Positions 6,318 through 10,177 of a DNA stretch of 10,177 nucleotides are shown piece by piece. The stretch is from positions 1-10,177 of the forward strand of contig JANQSQ010000124.1 in NCBI GenBank assembly GCA_028283985.1, read 5' to 3'. Below the pieces are notes generated by a model that saw only the letters and a list, made by a program, of their open reading frames with translations, made no database searches and had not been told where the DNA came from. Source of the stretch: Rhodothermales bacterium (GTDB lineage Bacteria > Bacteroidota > Rhodothermia > Rhodothermales > VXPQ01). Every line of letters starts with the position of its first letter. Position 1 is the first letter of the stretch. Made by a program: the position numbers and the translations under genes.

Positions 6318-7574
6318 ATGAATGCCACCGGCGCAATACAAGACCATATCCCGGAAAAGTTCGACCCGGCGGAGGTACGCAACCTGTTCCCGGCGCTCGC
6401 GCGCGAAGTGTACGGGAAACCCCTTGTGTATCTGGATAACGCGGCTAGTTCACAGAAGCCCCAGGCTGTCATTGACCGGCTGGTCCGATACTATTCCTCG
6501 GAGCACAGCAACGTGCATCGCGGAGTACATCTCCTGAGCCGGGAAGCTACGGATGCATACGAAGCTGCTCGCAAACGCGTCGTAGCGTTCATCAACGCCC
6601 CTTCCGAACCCGAAGTACTGTACACCCGGGGAACCACGGAAGGCATCAATCTCGCGGCATCCTCCTTCGGTCCCCTGCATGTCGGAAAAGGCGATGTGGT
6701 GCTGGTTTCGCACATGGAACATCATTCCAACATCGTTCCGTGGCAAATGCTCTGCGAGACGCAGGGCGCCCGTGTACGGGCCATTCCCGTATCGGACACC
6801 GGCGAAATTATCTACGAGGAATTCGAGCGGTTGCTTTCCGAACGGGTCCGTCTTCTGGCCATTGCCCATGTGTCAAATACTCTCGGAACCATAAATCCGC
6901 TGAAACGCATGATCCGGCATGCGCACGACATGGGCGTGCCCGTAGTAGTCGACGGAGCGCAGGCGGCGCCGCACATGAAAATAGATGTGCAGGAACTCGA
7001 CTGCGATTTCTATGCGTTTTCCTCACACAAGATGTTCGGTCCCACCGGTATCGGCATCCTTTATGCAAAAGCGGAACATCTGGAAACCATGCCCCCCTGG
7101 CAGGGCGGCGGCGATATGATCGAAACGGTCGCGTTCGAGAAAACGACGTACAACGACCCGCCGCACAAATTCGAGGCCGGCACGCCGAATATCGCCGATG
7201 TGCTGGGCTTCGCCTCGGCCATAGACTTTCTGGAAGGCGTGGGGCAAAACCGCATAGCGGCGTACGAACAGGACCTTCTCGCCTATGCGACCGAGCGGTT
7301 GTCGGAGATCGAAGGCGTTCGCCTGATCGGAACCGCAACGGACAAGGCGAGTGTGCTTTCTTTCCTGATCGGCGACATACACCCCTACGATGCAGGAACC
7401 ATCCTGGACAGGTTGGGCATTGCCGTGCGAACGGGGCATCATTGCACGCAACCGCTGATGAGGCGGTTCGATATACCGGGTACCGTACGGGCTTCCTTTG
7501 CGTTGTACAATACTTTCGACGAAGTGGACGCGCTGGCCGCCGGCGTACGGCGCGTCAAGGAAATGCTTGGCTGA
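6318..7574 (+). CDS. sufS: SufS, group II cysteine desulfurase
   Basis: A 418-residue PLP enzyme that converts L-cysteine to L-alanine and holds the sulfur as a persulfide for transfer to SufE. Visible landmarks are YLDNAASSQKP near the N-terminus, SHMEHHSN (131-138) with the cofactor-stacking histidine, the VDGAQ box with Asp212, and FSSHKMFGPTG with the PLP lysine at 238. RTGHHCTQPL carries the active cysteine at 376, in the short-loop context typical of SufS rather than IscS. It follows sufD after a 95-base spacer, the longest inside the operon, and precedes sufE by 23 bases. Confidence 0.97.
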   Translation: MNATGAIQDHIPEKFDPAEVRNLFPALAREVYGKPLVYLDNAASSQKPQAVIDRLVRYYSSEHSNVHRGVHLLSREATDAYEAARKRVVAFINAPSEPEVLYTRGTTEGINLAASSFGPLHVGKGDVVLVSHMEHHSNIVPWQMLCETQGARVRAIPVSDTGEIIYEEFERLLSERVRLLAIAHVSNTLGTINPLKRMIRHAHDMGVPVVVDGAQAAPHMKIDVQELDCDFYAFSSHKMFGPTGIGILYAKAEHLETMPPWQGGGDMIETVAFEKTTYNDPPHKFEAGTPNIADVLGFASAIDFLEGVGQNRIAAYEQDLLAYATERLSEIEGVRLIGTATDKASVLSFLIGDIHPYDAGTILDRLGIAVRTGHHCTQPLMRRFDIPGTVRASFALYNTFDEVDALAAGVRRVKEMLG

Positions 7575-7597
7575 GCGCCGGAACATGGCTGGCGAAC

Positions 7598-8029
7598 ATG
7601 GTGGCAAACGGAACGATTCGGGAACGCGCCCACGACATCGTGGAAGAGTTCGGGCTGTTCGACGACTGGATGGGGAAGTATGAATATCTCATCGAGATCG
7701 GCCAGGCACTGCCGTCGCTCGATAACCGGTATAAAACGGAAGCCCACCGGATTCATGGCTGTCAGGCCCAGGTATGGGTCCGGCCGGAGATGAAAAACGG
7801 CCTGGTCTTCTACGAAGGCGACAGCGATGCGCTCATTACGAAGGGCCTGGTGGCGTTATTGATCCGCGTACTGTCCGGCCAACCCCCACAGGAGATCGTC
7901 CAGGCCGACCTGGAGTTTCTCGACGAGATCGGGATGAAGGATCATCTTTCGTCCACGCGCAGAAATGGTCTCGCCTCCATGGTCAAGCAACTCAAACTCT
8001 TTGCGCTGGCGCACACGGGAAGCGCATAA
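7598..8029 (+). CDS. sufE: SufE, sulfur acceptor and activator of SufS
   Basis: A 143-residue protein of SufE length. SufE takes the persulfide sulfur from SufS on a conserved cysteine and passes it to SufB. The active site is in IHGCQAQVW, with Cys55. The start MVANGTIRER at 7598 is chosen because the preceding codons in frame lie in a different-frame overlap with the end of sufS and carry no family resemblance. A GTG directly after the ATG is an alternative. Its place beside sufS suits their function as a pair. Confidence 0.95.
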   Translation: MVANGTIRERAHDIVEEFGLFDDWMGKYEYLIEIGQALPSLDNRYKTEAHRIHGCQAQVWVRPEMKNGLVFYEGDSDALITKGLVALLIRVLSGQPPQEIVQADLEFLDEIGMKDHLSSTRRNGLASMVKQLKLFALAHTGSA

Positions 8030-8105
8030 AACGCAACCGGGCGCGATACTACCGGGTAAACAGGGCAGGACCGGCAGACCACGGCAATTACCCACAGGCT
8101 GACCC

Positions 8106-8432
8106 ATGGAAGAAACCACATCCATCGCGCAGGAAGACCTGGAAGCGAAGGTCATCGAGGTGCTCAAGAGCATCTACGACCCGGAGATTCCGGTGAACAT
8201 CTACGATCTCGGACTCATCTACGAAATCCGGGCAAAGGAGCGGTCTGTCTTCGTCAGGATGACTCTGACGGCACCGAATTGCCCCGTCGCCGATATTCTC
8301 CCGCAACAGGTCGAGGCTGCCATCGGCATGCTCCCGGAAGTGGACGAATCGACGGTGTTTTTGACCTTCGATCCGCCTTTCACCCCGGACATGATGTCCG
8401 AGGAGGCGCGGCTCGAATTGGGGTTCATGTAA
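8106..8432 (+). CDS. DUF59/MIP18 family protein, SufT-like Fe-S maturation factor
   Basis: A 108-residue DUF59 protein. It carries the family signature DPEIPVNIYDLGLIY (25-39) and the LTAPNCPVA box with the conserved Cys59. The C-terminal part reads FDPPFTPDMMSEEARLELG, close to the usual W-x-P-x-W...LG tail but with Phe in both aromatic places. Proteins of this family (SufT, PaaD-like, the eukaryotic MIP18 relative) act in Fe-S protein maturation, and SUF operons often end with one. The start at 8106 is 76 bases after sufE. Confidence 0.93.
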   Translation: MEETTSIAQEDLEAKVIEVLKSIYDPEIPVNIYDLGLIYEIRAKERSVFVRMTLTAPNCPVADILPQQVEAAIGMLPEVDESTVFLTFDPPFTPDMMSEEARLELGFM

Positions 8433-8464
8433 TTAAAGAATATCCGCATTTTTTGACAGGCGCC

Positions 8465-9160
8465 ATGCTTACGCTGGCCGAATGGGAAGCGGTCGGACTT
8501 TCGTTGCGCGTTGCTGCGGTTGCTGTCCTGATTACGGCGCCGATCGGGGTGGCGCTGGCTTATCTGCTTGCGCGGAACCGATTGCCTCTGTCGTTTGTGG
8601 TGGAGAATCTCGTCCAGCTGCCGCTTGTGCTTCCACCGGTGGTCACGGGATGGGTGCTGCTTATTCTTCTGAGTCCGGAATCGGTCTTCGGCGGCTGGCT
8701 GGAAGCAACCTTCGGGCTTCGCATCGCCTTCGGATGGTTCGGCGCTGCAGTGGCAGCAGGCATTATCGCCTTTCCCCTGATGGTGCAGACCATGCGTGTT
8801 GGCTTCGAGCAAATAGACCCTTCCTGGGAAGAAGCCGGATACGTATACGGCGGTACGCGCGCCGCAGTCTTTCGCCATGTAACGGCCCCTCTTGCGGGCA
8901 GGGCCATTGCTGCGGGCATCGTGCTCGCTTTTGCCCGCGCACTGGGCGAATTCGGCGCCACCATTGTACTTGCGGGCAACATTCCGTCCGAAACGCGTAC
9001 GCTTCCATTGGCTATCTTTACCGAAATACACCGTATGGGCGGCGAACTCGCGGTACTGCGTCTGGTCCTGGTGGCAATCCTGTTATCCGCCGCCAGCCTC
9101 ACAGTGCATGCCTTGCTGCGTCGCCGTTTGCCGAGCCGGACCGATCGTCCGGGCACTTGA
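8465..9160 (+). CDS. modB: ModB, molybdate ABC transporter permease
   Basis: A 231-residue integral membrane protein, normal length for ModB. It starts MLTLAEWEAVGLSLRV, like the start of known ModB proteins. Five or so hydrophobic segments can be seen, around residues 10-35, 44-70, 90-110, 147-170 and 195-215. The cytoplasmic EAA loop that docks onto the ATPase begins at EEAGYVYGG (122-130), and the family box RALGEFGATIVLAGNIP follows at 158-174. The product imports molybdate (or tungstate) with a ModA binding protein and a ModC ATPase. No modC is in the window, and the only modA-like gene is a fragment on the other strand at the right end. The gene starts 32 bases after the DUF59 stop with no terminator between, so it may be co-transcribed with the suf genes. 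Confidence 0.93.
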   Translation: MLTLAEWEAVGLSLRVAAVAVLITAPIGVALAYLLARNRLPLSFVVENLVQLPLVLPPVVTGWVLLILLSPESVFGGWLEATFGLRIAFGWFGAAVAAGIIAFPLMVQTMRVGFEQIDPSWEEAGYVYGGTRAAVFRHVTAPLAGRAIAAGIVLAFARALGEFGATIVLAGNIPSETRTLPLAIFTEIHRMGGELAVLRLVLVAILLSAASLTVHALLRRRLPSRTDRPGT

Positions 9161-9186
9161 CAAACGGTTCGGGATTTTTTCTTTTC
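9131..9186 (+). terminator. Possible intrinsic terminator at the end of modB
   Basis: CCGAGCCG (9131-9138) can pair with CGGTTCGG (9165-9172) in RNA through eight pairs including one G-U. A smaller stem (CCGGAC/GTCCGG at 9136-9152) overlaps it as an alternative. A run of six T follows at 9175-9180, then more T-rich sequence. The left arm lies inside the last codons of modB. The long loop lowers certainty. Confidence 0.4.
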
Positions 9187-9236
9187 CTTCCGTCCACCAT
9201 CTGAAATAACACCCCGGCACAGGCGGGCAGGTTGTC

Positions 9237-9893
9237 ATGAAAGAAAGGCTATCGGGCGAAGACCTCGAGCGCATCCGGCAGGCGGTGGCTGAGGCGGAGC
9301 GCCTTACTTCGGGCGAAATCGTCCCGTATGTCGTACCGCGCAGCGATACGTATGACGGGATTGCATGGAAAGGCGCAGGTATTGCGTCTGCGCTGGCGCT
9401 GGCTTTCACCGCCGTCGTATTCCAATTCTATGAGGGCTGGGGACTGGGGTGGCTTCACACGGGATGGGGCACGGCCACGCTGGCGCTTGCCGCCGGCATA
9501 GCCGGAGGGGTATTAAGTGCTTTCGTACCGCCTATTGGACGAGTGCTCGCAGGTCGGGAATGCATCATCCGGACGGTGCACCGCCGCGCGATGAAGGCAT
9601 TCGTCGAGGAAGAGGTATTCGCTACACGGGAGCGCACCGGCGTCCTGATCTTCGTGTCCCTCTGGGAACATCGCATCGAAGTGCTTGGCGACGCAGGCAT
9701 CAATGCAAGAGTGTCTGCGGATGACTGGACAGATATGGTGGCGCGCATCCGGGATGGCGTCCGAAGCGGTCACTTTGCGGACGGCCTGATCGATGCGATC
9801 GGTATGTGCGGGACGTTGCTCGAAGGCAGCGGCGTCGAGCGGCGCGACGACGATTCCAATGAATTGTCCGATGCGCTGCGCGTGGAGTCGTAG
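9237..9893 (+). CDS. TPM-domain membrane protein
   Basis: A 218-residue protein of the TPM (TLP18.3/Psb32/MOLO-1) family. The domain seems split by a membrane hairpin. The first part holds AVAEAERLTSGEIVPYVV (16-33); two hydrophobic segments follow at about 46-64 and 78-97. The remainder (about 113-195) holds FVEEEVFATRERTGVLIFV, EVLGDAGINARV and DDWTDMVARIRDGV, all typical of the family. The tail DDDSNELSDAL resembles the acidic NEL-type ends of relatives. Family members have been linked to phosphatase activity and photosystem or membrane-protein upkeep; the role in heterotrophic bacteria is unsettled. There is no LemA or second TPM gene next to it, which is the common arrangement. Its last 124 bases overlap the modA-like frame on the other strand. 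Confidence 0.85.
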   Translation: MKERLSGEDLERIRQAVAEAERLTSGEIVPYVVPRSDTYDGIAWKGAGIASALALAFTAVVFQFYEGWGLGWLHTGWGTATLALAAGIAGGVLSAFVPPIGRVLAGRECIIRTVHRRAMKAFVEEEVFATRERTGVLIFVSLWEHRIEVLGDAGINARVSADDWTDMVARIRDGVRSGHFADGLIDAIGMCGTLLEGSGVERRDDDSNELSDALRVES

Positions 9894-10122
9894 CCGAAAC
9901 CAAACCGCTCCCAGAGTTGCGCCGCGGCCGGGTCCTGCATCAACGCCAAAAAGCGCATGGCGTCTTCCCGGAGTGCACTACCCGACACAACCGCCGCCGT
10001 ATACCGTATCTGTGGGCGGCACCGCTCCGAAACCACATCTCCCACCTGTAATTTCGGCGCCATGGCGGCGTCGGAAGCATACACGATAGCCGAACCTGCC
10101 GCTCCGGTCTCTACGGCGGCAA
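9770..10122 (-). CDS. modA: ModA-like molybdate-binding protein, C-terminal fragment
   Basis: This frame on the minus strand lacks its 5' part. It encodes AVAAVETGAAGSAIVYASDA, the characteristic C-terminal segment of periplasmic ModA proteins. RYTAAVVSGS, a FLALMQDPAAAQLW stretch and ERFGFGYDS follow, the usual last part of the domain. The remaining 35 or so residues up to the stop at 9770 read like antisense of the TPM gene and are probably an accidental extension. Upstream of 10122 the frame runs into the 55-base inverted copy and reads residues (NRRRIPYL) unlike ModA, so I end the genuine part there. ModA captures molybdate for ModB. The gene faces modB instead of standing in an operon with it. 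Confidence 0.75.
9965..10019 (+). repeat. 55-bp inverted repeat, copy inside modA
   Basis: These 55 bases equal the reverse complement of 10123-10177 without a mismatch. In this copy the minus strand encodes a normal ModA stretch (RPQIRYTAAVVSGSALRE), so this is the native copy. Confidence 0.95.
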
Positions 10123-10177
10123 CCGCCCACAGATACGGTATACGGCGGCGGTTGTGTCGGGTAGTGCACTCCGGGAA
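10123..10177 (-). repeat. 55-bp inverted repeat, terminal copy, probable assembly artefact
   Basis: These are the last 55 bases of the window, an exact reverse complement of 9965-10019 after 103 intervening bases. The copy breaks the ModA reading frame content and ends exactly at the sequence end. The length of 55 equals a common de Bruijn k-mer size, which points to a fold-back at a contig end. Confidence 0.9.

Noticed and set aside
4954..6336. Long open frame antisense to sufD
   Set aside because: It has no family resemblance and mirrors the codon pattern of sufD, a convincing gene on the plus strand. It is a shadow frame.
6740..7597. Upstream in-frame extension of sufE through sufS
   Set aside because: The residues are Arg-rich and unlike SufE. 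The strand here codes for SufS in another frame, and SufE has its own good start at 7598.
2504..8432. Possibility that the SUF operon contains an unusual or new component
   Set aside because: Every gene matches a standard SUF member of normal length with the expected active residues, so the operon itself is ordinary.

Overview
The window looks like one contig of a GC-rich bacterium, most likely of the Bacteroidota/Rhodothermota group. This is an inference from four things: a sufBCDSE operon followed by a DUF59 gene, the weakness or absence of Shine-Dalgarno sites at nearly every start, TAnnTTTG-like -7 elements, and the general look of the proteins. No rRNA, tRNA or CRISPR array was found.

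Layout. Bases 33-296 form a non-coding, TA-flanked element with 30-bp imperfect terminal inverted repeats, a MITE or internally deleted insertion sequence. Bases 423-1403 hold two small divergent genes, about 100 codons each, that share an RGRSSK(Y/F)D motif and look like paralogues. They are separated by about 390 bp of AT-rich DNA with two possible hairpins. A DUF192 lipoprotein gene follows (1429-1938). It converges on an A-type Fe-S carrier gene on the minus strand (1982-2317). A 186-bp divergent control region with a 9-bp inverted repeat separates that carrier from the main operon.

The core (2504-8432, plus strand) is a complete SUF iron-sulfur assembly operon in the order sufB, sufC, sufD, sufS, sufE, DUF59/sufT-like. 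SufS mobilises sulfur from cysteine, SufE relays it, and SufBC2D builds the cluster using SufC ATPase activity. The A-type carrier and the DUF59 protein plausibly act in cluster transfer and maturation. All catalytic residues I looked for are present. Thirty-two bases later comes modB, the molybdate ABC permease (8465-9160), then a TPM-domain membrane protein (9237-9893). The C-terminal half of a ModA-like molybdate-binding protein lies on the minus strand (9770-10122) and overlaps the TPM gene tail to tail.

The last 55 bases are an exact reverse complement of bases 9965-10019 inside modA. This looks like an assembly fold-back and interrupts modA; everything after 10122 should be distrusted. 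I did not find a convincing new biological system. The best leads are the small paralogous pair, the terminal-repeat element, the divergent A-type/suf control region and the modB linkage to SUF.
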